Assembly: GCA_024752435.1 (NCBI GenBank)
Contig: CP103020.1
Coordinates: 744,001 to 808,000 of the forward strand
Direction of reading: 5' to 3'
Length of the DNA: 64,000 bases
From: Allantophomopsis cytisporea
Taxonomy: Eukaryota > Ascomycota > Leotiomycetes > Phacidiales > Phacidiaceae
Below the pieces are notes generated by a model. That model did not search any database and was not told the origin of the DNA. It worked only from the letters and a program-made list of their open reading frames with translations. Of this stretch, positions 21,610 to 33,600 are shown one piece after another. The stretch's first letter is position 1, and every line of letters begins with the position of its first letter. The position numbers and the translations under genes were made by a program.

Positions 21610-22587
21610 AGTGGATAATGCTTTCTGCTTCTTAGTTGCGTTGTAGGGCATGGAGTTGGGTTGAGGATATGATGAATCTTTTATTTTTGTTTATTGAGGA
21701 GAGGATGTGAATTACTCCCTCTGTTTTGCGGGAAAAGCGGTTGGCGTATTATCATTTTGTTTATTTGCTATGTAGGGAAGTGAAATGTATGAATGAATGG
21801 CATATCTATCTCCATCTTGTTACATTGATATCGCATTTAACATGATACACTTGTGCCATTGTAATAACGTATCTTGATACTGATAATATTTATCGGAAAG
21901 ACACCGAACTCGCCTGTAGTCCATAATCAATCAGTAGACTGAGTTCACTAGCAGTTATAAGAGCTCTACAATTATCAAACAATCTACATTAGTGGGGTTA
22001 TATAGACTTATACGCTTATTTACCTTCACATAATTGTTCCAGAGTTATGTGACTATTCAGAACTATGTAATAACTAGAGTTTTTGAGGTTATAGTCGTTC
22101 TTTGGAGGGTTCTTGTGGAATACCTCAAGTGAGTAATTAGGCAAGTAACTACAAATTATTTCACGTATTCTGTATCAAATTGTAGGATTTCTTATTTGTT
22201 AGTTCGAGCTAACATCTACTTGTTTGTAGATAAGTTGGTGTCTCAGGCTCAAGATAAAACGGTTTCTGATGCTATATTGATATGGCATAAGGATTTATCA
22301 CCCCATGATTGCTGAGAAATAAGGGCTGGAGTCATCTATCTTGGTGGAATATACCTGCTCATGAAGCTTTATGTTTTTTTTTCATAAAGCAACGTGATAC
22401 AAAGTCCAGCACTTGAAATAAGAACTTTCATGACCTTCCAACAACTTATGCATAGTTCCATGAACTTTGATAAGCATTCGAGCCATCTGCAGGTTGCTCT
22501 AACGCTCTACTGCTAAGCCGTTCGCCATGATGCTTGCCAGTGGGCCTTCTACGTGCTTCTTTCAGCAATTTTTGGCTAGAGATGAGC
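21610..22587. other. AT-rich spacer, start of accessory island
   Basis: Composition drops to clearly AT-rich after the UGA1 3' end. Nothing coding is supportable. An 8-base poly-T lies at 22375-22383. Confidence 0.6.
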
Positions 22588-23034
22588 TCAATCTCCTCCA
22601 TCTTGAGCGGCACCACTAACAGTGTGTAACGAGAAAGAAAAGACAGAAACTAAGGAACGTACAACCAGTATCTGAAATCTCTCGCGTTCACTCTTAGGAA
22701 GCTTATTCCATATGTTCAGCACGTCCGCACAATATCTAAGCTCCGCTCCAATTTTATTGATTACAGTGTGAAACCCACCTCCGATAGTTTTGTGATTGAC
22801 AGTCTCCTAGGACGAGCTCAGTAGGTATTCCAAAGTACCAATGAGATTACTTACTATGACTATGGCTGTGACGACACCAGTAATGACTGATACGTAGTGA
22901 CTGCCGGAAGGAATAAGTGCGAAAAGACCGGAGTATTGATTTGCAACCAAGCAAAGCTTTTGGTAACCCGATTTGACTTCCATCATCTTGCCATGATATT
23001 CCAATTCCTCTCCATTGTTAGACGGAACTGCCAT
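22588..23034 (-). pseudogene. Relic of a fungal STAND/NLR-type N-terminal domain
   Basis: Two exons join cleanly: 23034-22855 and 22806-22588, with a 48-nt intron (GTAAGT to CCTAG), giving 132 residues and then a stop. The reading LFALIPSGSHYVSVITGVV, followed by VNHKTIGGGFHTVINKIG and AELRYCADVLNIWNK, closely resembles the helical N-terminal module found before NACHT and ankyrin repeats in many ascomycete STAND proteins. In that family the module is followed by hundreds of residues of NTPase and repeats; here no such continuation is visible in the next 1 kb on this strand, so it is a truncated copy or a stand-alone remnant. The region is AT-rich. Family membership is from memory of sequence style, not from a search. 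Confidence 0.45.
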
Positions 23035-24095
23035 TTAATGACTTTCAAAGATCTTAGAATTATGATTCTTTGACGATAAGCACCTGGAAAGTAGAAGAGC
23101 ACATACACAAGGCCCTTCACTAGGAGTATTCTTCGACTTTTTATTTTTAGTATGCAGAGCGATTATTAGCATATTCCAAGCCCCATTCATTTGCTTGCCA
23201 CCGCCTTAATTTCTTCGGACCTGTTTCTAGATTTAGCAGAATTGCTATAATGTAGATAATCTCCATGAACGTACGTATCTTGAGCTTCTCCCAAGTCCAT
23301 GAAAGTGTCCTAGTTCATTCCTTCCTCTTCTATATCGGCAGCACTTGCCAACGGCATTGCCTGGGCAATCTCATTGTCCAAAAGAAGTTATAAATCCTTC
23401 CAGCTAAAGCTTCGACTAATTTTTGCTTCCTCCTCATACTGCTTTTTTGTTCGAGGCACCATGGTAATTTCTTGTTTGCAGATAACTTACCAGAAATTGG
23501 TCTTGTGGACGCAGTTGTCAAAACAGATGCGTTTGCGCCACTGGAGTTTCGAGGGATGAGTTGTCTTCTCGGAATCAAGCTGCATGGCTGGCTGCCTATG
23601 ATGATCGGTTGATGTCAACCACATCGTCTGACACATATAAGCAGACGACTCCACAGGCCGTATGTGATAGCCAAACATCACTTTACCTCATGAACGGCCA
23701 ATGATCACATTTAAAATTATGTTGGGTATGAACGTCACTGCGAGTATCTATAGATCTTTCCAATCCAAGAGGAATGATAAGTCCAATAAAACTTGATTTT
23801 GGCCCCCAGTTTCAAGGCATATCCAAGTATTGCCAGGCTGATTTCTTGTACGTATAAGTAGATGGTAGGCAGCTGCCGTGTCTTACGACAATGCCTATTG
23901 TGCAAGAGCTAAATGCGGGGATATGAGAGTTATAAGATGCTGCAATTTCCGTGAAGGACACAAGTCTGGATAGCATGAGGTATATATTCGCATAGCTCTT
24001 GTAGAAATTTCATCCCAAGACGCACCTCAAAGACTGTTTCTTTAAAGCATTCCAATCAACGTTACACTGGTTATTTTCATTAAAAAGAAGTCCTA
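23035..24095. other. AT-rich spacer with degraded frames
   Basis: Frames of up to 82 codons occur on the minus strand (23330-23681), but they overlap in different phases and do not splice into anything I recognise. They could be decayed upstream exons of the STAND-like relic. Confidence 0.45.
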
Positions 24096-26764
24096 ATGCT
24101 TGACCATGAATATAGTGAGCCCGAGGGCCAGGTCGATTGCCACCACACGAGCGAGCCTGCGATACCAAGCAGTGATGAGGGGAATGTAGCTCCAACGACG
24201 CTTAACGAAGTACAATCAACACCCTCGACAAGACATAGTGAAACCAAGGACGTTCGTTATAGAGTAGTCTATCGAGAGGCAACTTTCGAAGTCATCGAGA
24301 AGGGGGCCTTGTTTAGAAGAGGATCCCAATGCAACAGACCTCGTAAGGGAAGATGATAGCGAGGGAGGCATAGGATCAGGTGATCCAGAAGCAGGCGAGG
24401 TGATGGATATCATTACGAATGTAATATTTGAGGTCATTTACGGGGAAGCTTCAACCACTCCTTCAGCGGCCAGAGGTACAAAACGCTTCAAAAAGATCTC
24501 TGTAGGGGAGAAGCAGATGGTCATCAGGTCTCAACCCCTCATACGAGCACTGAGAAAGGTCTGTGTCTACCATCCTGGAGCAACTCTCAATAGTGAAACG
24601 GTAACGTTCGCTGAACCCTACATATTCTTGGCCAACTACCAGGATGATATCACTCAGTACGTTGGTGAGGTCGAGAAAACCAAAGCTGGGATTGAGGGCA
24701 AAGAAGGAGACGAAGCAAGAAAACTCATACACGACTTTAGAGTCTTGAAAGTCTTCATGGATGCAAAGTGGGCGAAGAAAATTGAAAAGGAGAAGAAACG
24801 ACACGCAAGAGATCCTCCTGTTGCAACTTACGAGATGCTCTGGATGTTGTATAAGCCTGGTACGCGGGTTTTCTTGTCTAGGAATGGAGAGTACTGTGGA
24901 CATATTATCAAATCCTGTGCGGTGATTAACCGTTACTATAAGATAACAGCTTGGAGATTGGGCTTTGATGGTGAGTAACAACTATAAAGATGATCTTCCC
25001 ACTAAGTTTACTGAAGGAACAATTCTTGACCGGGTCGATGAGTCATACTATTCGTATTCTTTCAAGGGAGAAGTAGAAATCAGGGAGTTGGACATTTTCC
25101 CTATTGCCATCAACATAAGTGGTAGAAGAATACCATTGCATCCAAAACTCCAAACATTGCTCGAAAACCAGGGCGAAAATTATTGGAACATCCTCCAGGC
25201 AATCTTTTTCGGCGGATCTGCAGAAGTTGATTATGACAGCGAGCTGCGAAAACCAGATCTCAGCAGCAAAGCATATGTGCCTTCATCAGAGGTAACATAG
25301 TTTCCGTAACATAAGGTTCTAGACTAACAGAAATTTATAGGTTTACAAGGGAAGAGCGATCGTTGATCATAAGACATATTTGACCGAGCGCAAAGTTCAC
25401 GTCGCGTTCTTCCATGATCATGACAGAGTATATCCGGATGACCTCGGCAATATACCTGAGGAAGAGAGAGGAGAATTCTACAGCTATCAAAATATCTCTG
25501 CAGCTAACTGGAAAAAACACAATCAGCTGCTAAACAAGGACCATTTCTTCGTCTGTCCAACAGAAATAGGTGGATTCATCCTCAAGTCAAGAGAATGGCG
25601 TACGTAGCTTTGATATCTTTCAGAGCTTCTGAGCTGACTTCAATGTGAAAGGTTCATTGAGGTTAGCAGGTATTGAAATCTGCTCCAAAGATAAGGATGC
25701 GTTGAGCAGTCTTCAGATACCGAACGAAAGTCTTGAGATGCTTGTTCCCTTGACGCATAAGTACATAGAGAAGGGAAAGCTTTGGTCTGCTGATTTTATC
25801 CAAGGGAAAGGAGAAGGTCAGCTTTTTCTCTTGCATGGGCCACCAGGGGTAGGGAAAACATATACCGCTGAGTGTATCTCTAAGTTTTCCGGACGCCCAC
25901 TCTTGCCGCTTACTGTGGCCAACTTTGGTAAGTGTAGCTAATTCAACAGTTGGTCATATGCTCTCATGTTTCAGACTAACGTCTCGCAGGCACAGATGAA
26001 TCCCAGGTAGAAAAAGAGCTTCGGAAATGGTTCGATCTCTCTGAGCGCTGGAATGCAATCATGCTCATCGATGAAGCGGATGTTTACTTTGAACGAAGAT
26101 CGAGCGGACAATTGGAACGAAACACATTAGTCTCAGCTTTCCTACGTACCATGGAATACTATCGCGGTATTCTCTTCTTGACGGTCAGTACTCCGGCACA
26201 CTTAAAACTCAATCCGTGCCTTCAAAGCTGATAAGCACAGACAAACCGTCTCGGGCATCTCGACGATGCTATCCTTAGTCGCATTCACGTTGTCATATAA
26301 TACACCGAACTTGGGGAGGATGACCGCGTCAAAATCTGGAAGCAGTTCTTCAGTAAACTGACTGCTGATCGGCCAAACTATGTTGTTGACGAGTACATCG
26401 AATCGTTTATTGAAAAGGATAAGAAGATCTTGGACCTCAAATGGAATGGACGTGAAATCCGAAACGGTATGAGCTTCTCTTATCAAATGGTGAACTCAGT
26501 GGGTTGATGGAAATTGACTTGTGTGGTAATATAGCATTCCAAACAGCAGTTGCGCTGGCCGAATACGCAGCAAAGACTGCCGAACCACCAGAAGAGAAGA
26601 TTGTCGTTGCAAAGAAGCATATCGAAAGTGTGGCCAGTATGTCGGTGACATTTAAGAAGTACATGGATCGCTGGAAAGGAGATGCAGCAAGGCGTGCTTT
26701 CACGGAAGGCGCAAGAATGGATGAATCAATCGTCGCTAGAAAGATTCAGTTGGATGCTGCTTGA
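24096..26764 (+). pseudogene. AAA+ ATPase gene with one frameshift and one nonsense codon
   Basis: Seven exons are visible: 24096-24970, 25017-25291, 25341-25599, 25652-25927, 25990-26183, 26241-26466 and 26535-26764, with introns of 46-68 nt whose phases all agree. The N-terminal half (VRYRVVYREATFEVIE, then VTFAEPYIFLANY, GFDG and KGEVEIRELDIFPIAI) has the DUF7025-like organisation of a large family of fungal AAA proteins. The ATPase core has Walker A GPPGVGKT (exon 4), Walker B IMLIDEADVYFERR (exon 5), sensor TNR and the SRIH arginine region (exon 6). Two lesions: a one-base excess near 24317 separates the frame ending IEKGALF from that starting EEDPNATDLV, and TAA at 26298-26300 interrupts HVVI / YTELGEDDR. 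Function of the family is not established. Sequencing error is possible for either lesion. Confidence 0.75.
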
Positions 26765-28579
26765 GAGATTGCTAATTAAAATAGCTTGCAGGCAAGAAAG
26801 GATTGAGTTGCCCCTTTTCTAGGCGTTTCCTCTCATGTGTTTATCAGGAAAATCATGAGTTTGACCTGGCTGCTATGGATGGAGTCATTGGTTCAGTCCC
26901 ATGACCAAATATTTATTCTGGTTACCTAAAGTCTCAATTTCCATATATCTTAAATCGACATGCCTCAAGGTTCTTCGTGAAGGAGTGGCCAAACATCCAT
27001 TAACATCTCAAGAGTCGGAAACGGCCTAGGCGACATGAAACCAGTAATAACACAGCGTGCGTAATCTGAGAATTATAAGTAACGTACGTTGTGTGCTCTA
27101 TGTCTTAGATATAGCTACTGCTAGAACATTGTTCGATGCACATAACAATGAATAGCCAGATGACCCCAGATCAGACATGATTTAGATAAGGAATCCACTT
27201 GATAGCCCCTTATCTCAAACTTTTATATGTGGCAAATCGGAAATTCTACGCAACAATCATAGCAAAGATCCCAGCTACATCATGAACAAAGAGGAACCCA
27301 ACACAAAACTGGAGTAGTTTAAATCGAGAGAGCTGTAACTCGATAACATTGCTTCCTCTTACGTCCATAGCATCAGGCGAACCAAGTACTTTACAAACGC
27401 GAATATACAAACAGGGCCATCTGAGAGCGAAAATAGCAAACACAGCAGAACCATGCCAGGTAAGACGTGCAAAAGTGCTCTATTATATATCACAGAAGCC
27501 ATAATCAAAACTGACCATCCAAAGCTGAAGCTAACAAAGCACCCGCGAACGATCCAAAAGCCTTTCAAGCCCTAGACGTGACCGAACGCAGGATGCAAGT
27601 CTCTTACGCCCAAGTTCCCACTCACCATCCATGCAGCATCAAGTCCAAGCTCCCAAGAGTAAAGCCTCAGAGACGGAAAAGTACTCGACGTCTATGAGCT
27701 CATCAACGTCTATAGATTCGGCATGCAAGTCTAGGAAGGCGTCAACGAGCACAGGCTACTCAGCGTCTCAAGAAAGCATCAATATCTATTTGGTTCTTTA
27801 GATCAGCCCATTAAGCAGTTCTAGCCCATGGAAACGGCGTGAAGAGTCAGACTAAATGTTTTCAGAGTAGGAGAACATTGGTTAGACTGACTAGTTGTAG
27901 GTCTTTCATCTAAAGTTGTCCCATTCCATGCTCTTCATCAAGCATTACCCCAAGCTCATTGCTGCATCTAGGCTACAAGTCATAGCCATAAAGGTTTCAA
28001 TCAAGTCAATTCAGAAAGCCCCGTGTCGGCAGCACACATCCCGTTGAAATCTCACAACCCCCTCCTCTTAAGTCACCAAGTAGCCCAACCACATCAATCA
28101 CATCAATCGAAAAGAAAACAAAGTATAATGGGTATAATGTATGGTATTCTATATCGGATCAACATCCGAACTATCTTTTATACACCACATCCCCTTGTCT
28201 AAACACACGGCGCCCACCGACTCGCCCGCTCGCCCCATCGCATCCCTAAATTGACTTAAGAATGTAACCCGAACCCCAAATCCACAAAGCCTTCCATCAA
28301 AACACATACAACAACAAAATAAAATAGGAGTAGTAAAAAAAATTGATAAAAAAATTCGGGAAGGAGCAAATAGCAACAAAGATGCAAGGGAATAATAACG
28401 AAAAAGAAGATTGATACAAAGAAGCTCCTGTGAACAAAAAAGGACACACATTTCATCTCAGAGCGCCGGTCATGAACCCCCTCCCCCCCCCATAAATCCC
28501 AACCGTTTTCCCCAACGCATAACAAAAGCACAAAAGATCACAGAACTCATCACAGGTTTGTTTCGGTGGATGAGTGCGC
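26765..28579. other. AT-rich spacer between AAA relic and STE12
   Basis: 1.8 kb. Two overlapping hydrophobic minus-strand frames (27246-27568) and a Ser-rich frame at 27629-27799 on the plus strand are open but unrecognisable and unsupported. The 3' untranslated part of STE12 probably extends into 28100-28579. Confidence 0.5.
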
Positions 28580-30876
28580 TTAACCCATGAGGTGGGCACC
28601 ACCGACCATTTGGCTAGGAGCGACCATGCCAATGCCAGGTTCTGACATGCTGATGCCGTTGTTCATGCCATTGAGACCGCCCATCATGCCTTGAACATTG
28701 CCGTAACCGGAATTCATTGGCATGCTGGTAGAGACGTAGCCTTGCTCGCTGGTAGGCGATTCTTCCTCGAGAGAACCAAGCTGGTCTTCGCCCTCGTACT
28801 CCTCTTCCTCGCCGGAGTATGGGTATGGGCCCTCGGAGCCATCTGAGCGCTCGTGAGTGCGGCGATGCTGAGCAAGGTTGTCAGAGCGAGAGAAGGCCTT
28901 GTTGCAGTGTGGGCAAATGTAAGGTCTTTCCTGAGTATGCGTTCTTACGTGTCTGAGAGAATTATTAGTCATGCATCTTCGAATTTTGATTGGGGTGAAG
29001 CTCACCTCTTGAGATGCTCTAAACGCTTGAAGAGTCTACCGCAGGTTGGGATTGGGCAGGAGTGGGATTTTTGTGGGTATGGCCCAAGCTCCATCATGGT
29101 GGCTGATCGTGCGCGACGGACAACACCGCCTGGACCGTGCATACGGTGGGGGGAGTCGTGAACAGAGCCATCAGCGGCGTATTCGTCATTGGAGAGCTGA
29201 GAGAAGTCTGGCTGTTGGTGGAGAGCGAGTGGGTTGAGTGCTGGGCTACCCTCGACAGTTGAAAGAGGTGTGCCATGTCGAGAAAGGTCAAGGAGTTCCT
29301 TGTGATGTTGGGACATCTGCTGGATCTGGTTGCTGTAGCTGAGGCCCGGTGGAGAGTTGTTTCCAGACTCATCACCTTCAGCTACTGGACCAACTGAGGT
29401 TGAGACTGAGCGACGGAGATCGGAAGGACGGTGAGCAGTGTGTGGGTGGGTGGCAGCGGCAGTGGCGGCAGCGATTGCTGCGACTCCAGGAGGAATGGAC
29501 GATCTGCGTCTTCGCTGCTTGTAGGTTGGGGAACCCTCAATGACCGAATAGACGTTGGTAGAAGCACCATAGCCACGGGATGCGTGAGAGAATTGTGGAC
29601 CAGAGAGATTTGATGGTGGAAGCTGCATCATGCCGTGAAGCCCATTGACGCTTCCCATGTGGTCTGGAATTGCCGTGTAAAGGCCGGTTTCCTCGTTTGC
29701 GATGTAAGCTGGCTCAGCACCCATTCCCAACGCTTGTTGAGGAGGAGTTATTGGTTCGAAGGAGATTCCGCGGTTGCTGTAATCTTCGTAATGAGAAGAG
29801 ACAAACGAAGGAGCTGGGGAGTACTCCATACCGTACGCAGGCATAGATGCATGACGCTGGTGCTGTTGATTGATTGGAACACCATTCTGGTTGTATTGAA
29901 CACGACCGTAGTCTTGCTCCCTCTTAACGACCTGTTGAGCCATGGTCTGGGGCATGCCCATCTGAGAGTATGCAGCCATGTGTGCCATTTCGTCAGACAT
30001 TGGAGCCATCTGCTGTGGAATCATCTGTGGTGGTGGCATGGAGTCGATGGCGCGCATCACTGGGGATGTGGATTGTGATTGAGAGTAAGATGGCTGCTGG
30101 GCGGAAAAGGACGAGGAGTTGGCTTGCTGTGCCTTGGTGAGCTGCTCGAAAAGAGATTGGGAAGAATCGAATTCGAATGACAAGGCCGGCTCGCTGACAG
30201 CAACAGTGGTTGCCTCCTGTCCCATCTTCTCGCGCTTGAGATCACGCTCAAGGGCATCGAGGAAGAGTCTGTCGTGCGGTACGCTGTACCAGTAAAAGAC
30301 CTTCTGCTTCTTTTGTGTTCGGATGCAGTTGTTCTTGTAGAGGAAGTCCAGGAAGCCACTCTTTGGCTCTTCGAGCGAGGCATCCGTGCCAGACTTCAAA
30401 TTACGCAAATCCGAGAAGATACCCTCTTCGAACTTTTTCGAGTTCTTGACGGGACGACCGAACGCTTGAAAACGGAAGGAAAGGCATCGCACAATGTCGG
30501 TACCGGAAATGTGAAAGAGATTGTTCCTTTTGATGGTCAGTCCGTTCATTGGCAATCGACTGCAACATATCACCGCAGCAACTCACCATAAGACACAAGA
30601 AACATATTCGCCAGTCGGTAAAAGAAATCGTCGGATATATTGGTCTGGTGTCCAATCGACAGGAGCAGATATTAAAAAGTATTTTACTGCAGTTCAATTA
30701 GCAATGCAATGGCTCTGACGACATGACCCGAGCATCTTACAGTTGTCAACTTGTTGCAAGGCAACCTGTGCATCTTGTGGAAGACTTTGCTGAGCTTCGC
30801 TGCTGAGCATGAAGGTTTCTGGCTTCTGTGGTGGAGCCATCGCTGCATGATGCTGGGAATACATCATATGGGCCAT
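28580..30876 (-). CDS. STE12: STE12, homeodomain-like / C2H2 transcription factor
   Basis: Ste12 is the nuclear target of the Fus3/Kss1-type MAP kinase (Pmk1 in plant pathogens), controlling mating, invasive growth and appressorium function. Four exons: 30876-30741, 30686-30587, 30526-29006 and 28952-28580 (introns 54, 60, 53 nt) give 709 residues. The STE domain covers about 40-165: LKYFLISAPVDWTPDQYIRR, LLPTGEYVSCVLWNNLFHIS, RPVKNSKKFEEGIFSDLRNL and KQKVFYWYSVPHDRLFLDAL. A long Gln/Ser/Pro-rich middle contains likely kinase sites. Two C2H2 fingers, HSCPIPTCGRLFKRLEHLKR-H-VRTH and YICPHCNKAFSRSDNLAQH, lie at about 565-618; the last intron cuts between the Arg and His of finger 1. Yeast Ste12 lacks these fingers, so this is the filamentous form. 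Start: ATG 30876; an alternative is MYSQHH four codons on. Confidence 0.96.
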
Positions 30877-31349
30877 TCAGTGAAGACAAGACTCTCAGCC
30901 TGATGATACTATCAAAGTATGCGCGAATTGGTAGCTTTTCGAAACACACGGGGCGGATGAACAAGGCCGGGCGGCAGCTTTGTATGAACTGATGGTGTAT
31001 TGTTTGGATGATATACAAATGGCTGTTGATGTGTGACGCAGATGAAGCAGTAGCCGAGATGAGAGGCTGTAGATATCGTTCTACGATGGGATGACAGCGA
31101 TAGAGATCAGCGATTGTCTTATCGGATTTGCTATATGTTCGTTGGTGAAGGGCCTGCCTCCGAGATCAGAAGCAGTGGTTGTTTTGTATTGTTGTTGATA
31201 TTTGATTTTCGAGACCAGCCCGATACGAGATTGCAACACCCTCGAGGTATTAAGATAAGTTTTACTGTAGTAAAGAAGGCCGACCGACGATGACAACAGA
31301 GGGGATGGATGGATTCGATGGAGGGGTGAGGGAAACGATTGACAGACGC

Positions 31350-31381
31350 GAGACACACGCACACGCACACGCACACACACT
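31350..31381. repeat. (CA)n-rich microsatellite
   Basis: ACACACGCACACGCAC-type run of about 30 bp, 470 bp upstream of the STE12 start. Confidence 0.8.
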
Positions 31382-31860
31382 GGATGAGAGAGTATGAGTG
31401 AGGGTCAAGGCCTTTTTTTTTGTTTTGTTTTGCGTTGATGGGAGGAGGAGTAGGAGGAGGAGTTTGTTGTCGGCTGGGGGGTATAATGGAAGTGCGATGC
31501 GATGCGATACCTCGTAACTAAAACGAAGTTTTGGAAAGGTGAAGCCTTCGAGGTACGATCCTGCGACAAGAAAGAGAGACGTAAAGGACGAGTTTGAGAA
31601 TTATGGCTGTTGGGCGAGCACTGGGGGATATGTAAATGAATGAGCCTGGGAGAGTGTTCGTGGATTGAGGTTGGGGTGAGATGAGAAAGTCGAGTCGGGG
31701 CGTCTGGGCGGCGGGAATAGTAGACTAGACTAGGATGTGTGTGGGAGGGGGGTGTGTGGTGGGTGATGGGTGATGGGTGGTGGTGGGTGGTGGTGGATGG
31801 TGGATGTGTGTGGATTGAAGTGGGTGGTGGTCGGTCGACTTCTTTTTTTCTTGGTGGTGG

Positions 31861-31918
31861 AAGAGGAGGAGGAGGAGGAGGAGGAGGAGGTAGGTGGTGG
31901 TAGTAGTAGTAGTAGTAA

Positions 31919-31965
<47 letters not shown>

Positions 31966-32000
31966 ATAAGTAGTAATAAGTAGTAAGTAGTAGTAAGTAG
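31861..32000. repeat. (GGA)n then (TAG)n trinucleotide array
   Basis: About 30 bp of GGA units passes into roughly 100 bp of TAG units with a few TAA interruptions. It lies about 1.0 kb upstream of STE12. Trinucleotide periodicity keeps frames open on both strands (poly-Ser forward; poly-Tyr, poly-Leu or poly-Pro in reverse), which are not genes. Confidence 0.93.
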
Positions 32001-32275
32001 ACTTTATGTGATGATGGTAGTGGTAGTCGTGGTAGGGTGGACTGGGACCATAGACTGTGGACACGCCTGACACGACTGGTACGACTGGTACGTACACAGT
32101 ACAAGATCCGACTGACTGCTTGAGCTGGAGAGCGAGTGATCCAACTACCACAGCTACTATGCCCGTATTGAATTGCTAGACAGACAGTCCGTATATGGAA
32201 GATTGTAATATGTGTGTGCGATCTATGAGCTTACTTAATGGTTGGTGGTACGTGTGCGTATATGCGCGTGTGTGT

Positions 32276-32328
32276 TTATGTGTGTCTGTCTGTCTGTCTG
32301 TCTGTATGTGTGTGTGCGAGTGTGTTGA
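32276..32328. repeat. (TCTG)n and TG-rich microsatellite
   Basis: Five TCTG units flanked by TGTG-type sequence, followed by GTGTGCGCGCGC. Confidence 0.8.
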
Positions 32329-33365
32329 TGGGCGTGTGCGCGCGCACTCAGTCACACAGTCAAAGTCAGAGCGAAGCAACGAGTAGAGAGTCTGTGTGGT
32401 GCAGCCTCTGAGCTTTTCTTAGAGATAGATGCTTGTTGAAAGGGCACCCGTTGCTCTCCTCTCCTCTCACTCACTCTTACTCTTACTCTTCGTACCTCTT
32501 GCTCTTGGTCCCTCTCTCTCTTCCACTCTCTCCCCGTCTTCCCTGCTCTGCTTGTTATCCTGCGTATGTGCGCGCGCTCTACTCCCCTCCCTTCCCCTCC
32601 CCTCTCAATGCTCGTCCACTGTTCCCCTGGTAGTCTCTCCTCACTCGATCCTTTCGCGCGCTCGTCTTGACCTCTCGCTCCGCTCTCTGCGATGGGTGTG
32701 GGTGCTTGGCGTGCTGGCTGGACTACCACTCGCTGCTTTACACGAGCTATTCTCTGCTTTTCTGCTTGCTAAGGTCCAGGAGCGGCTGCAGGGAACAGGC
32801 AAGGTTGGACGGGGAAAGCAGGGTTCACGAAGTGTAAATAGAGACGAGGCAGTAATAGAGAGAGAGAGCGAGAGAGAGACACACAGACAGAGAGTATGAG
32901 GTGCTAAGGCGGATGAGGATTTTTGTGCTCTGGATAATGTGCGGGTGCAAGTGCTGGTGCTGGCGCCAGTGCTTGTTGTATTTACTTGGAAAGTCAAGGC
33001 GATGATGATGAGAGCTTGGGATGAGCGGAACAAGAGTGAAGTGCGAATTTGCCCTACCCTTGGATACTATGATGATAATGTTGTAGACTCTGTCAACCAA
33101 CTATTGCTGTCACACAGTCCAGCCAGCATACACAAGAGAGTGCGAGACACAGACTGAGAGTGTGCAGCAACATCATTCGTACTTTCAAAAACGAAGACCA
33201 CAAAGAGTAAAGCAGAGTCTTTTTTTGGTGTTTGGGCAAGCCACTGGCAGGACTCCGTAAATTAATGAATGAATCTGCTATGAAAAACATAACGGGCTTA
33301 AAAGAGCGACAGGCAGGGATTGGTGAAGAAGAGGTCTTACATTTTGAGTCCTCAGGTCTTAGGCA

Positions 33366-33393
33366 ATGATAGAGAGAGAGAGAGAGAGAGAAG
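33366..33393. repeat. (GA)n microsatellite
   Basis: About twelve AG units in a row. Confidence 0.8.
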
Positions 33394-33571
33394 TGTGGTA
33401 GAGTGTGCAAGTAGCAAATACTCCAATATGTGATAGAACAACAGATGGGACAATAACAGACAAGAAGAGATCCAAGAGACTTTCATTGCGCTGTTCTCAT
33501 TTCATTTCATCTCATCTTAACTCGATGATTGCTCTCTCGGTCTCGGCCTCTCCCTTCCGTCTGGTTCTCCC

Positions 33572-33600
33572 GGTAAGGTAATTAAGGTAATTAAGGTAAT
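33572..33600. repeat. AAGGTAATT tandem repeat
   Basis: Three head-to-tail copies of a nine-base unit, the last ending in AATCATG. Confidence 0.75.

Noticed and set aside
26298..26300. Reading the AAA stop codon as proof of repeat-induced point mutation
   Set aside because: Any stop codon is one C-to-T change from a sense codon, so a single TAA carries no information on mechanism without dinucleotide statistics.
27246..27568. Two overlapping hydrophobic minus-strand frames
   Set aside because: Different phases, no splice signals joining them and no family resemblance; AT-rich DNA readily encodes hydrophobic runs.
27629..27799. Short Ser/Thr/Lys-rich plus-strand frame of 56 codons
   Set aside because: Too short and low in complexity; imperfect ACGTCTAT repeats may explain it.
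31405..32151. 248-codon minus-strand frame with poly-Tyr, poly-Pro and poly-His
   Set aside because: Made from the TAG/GGA microsatellite and neighbouring repeats; no protein-like segment outside them.
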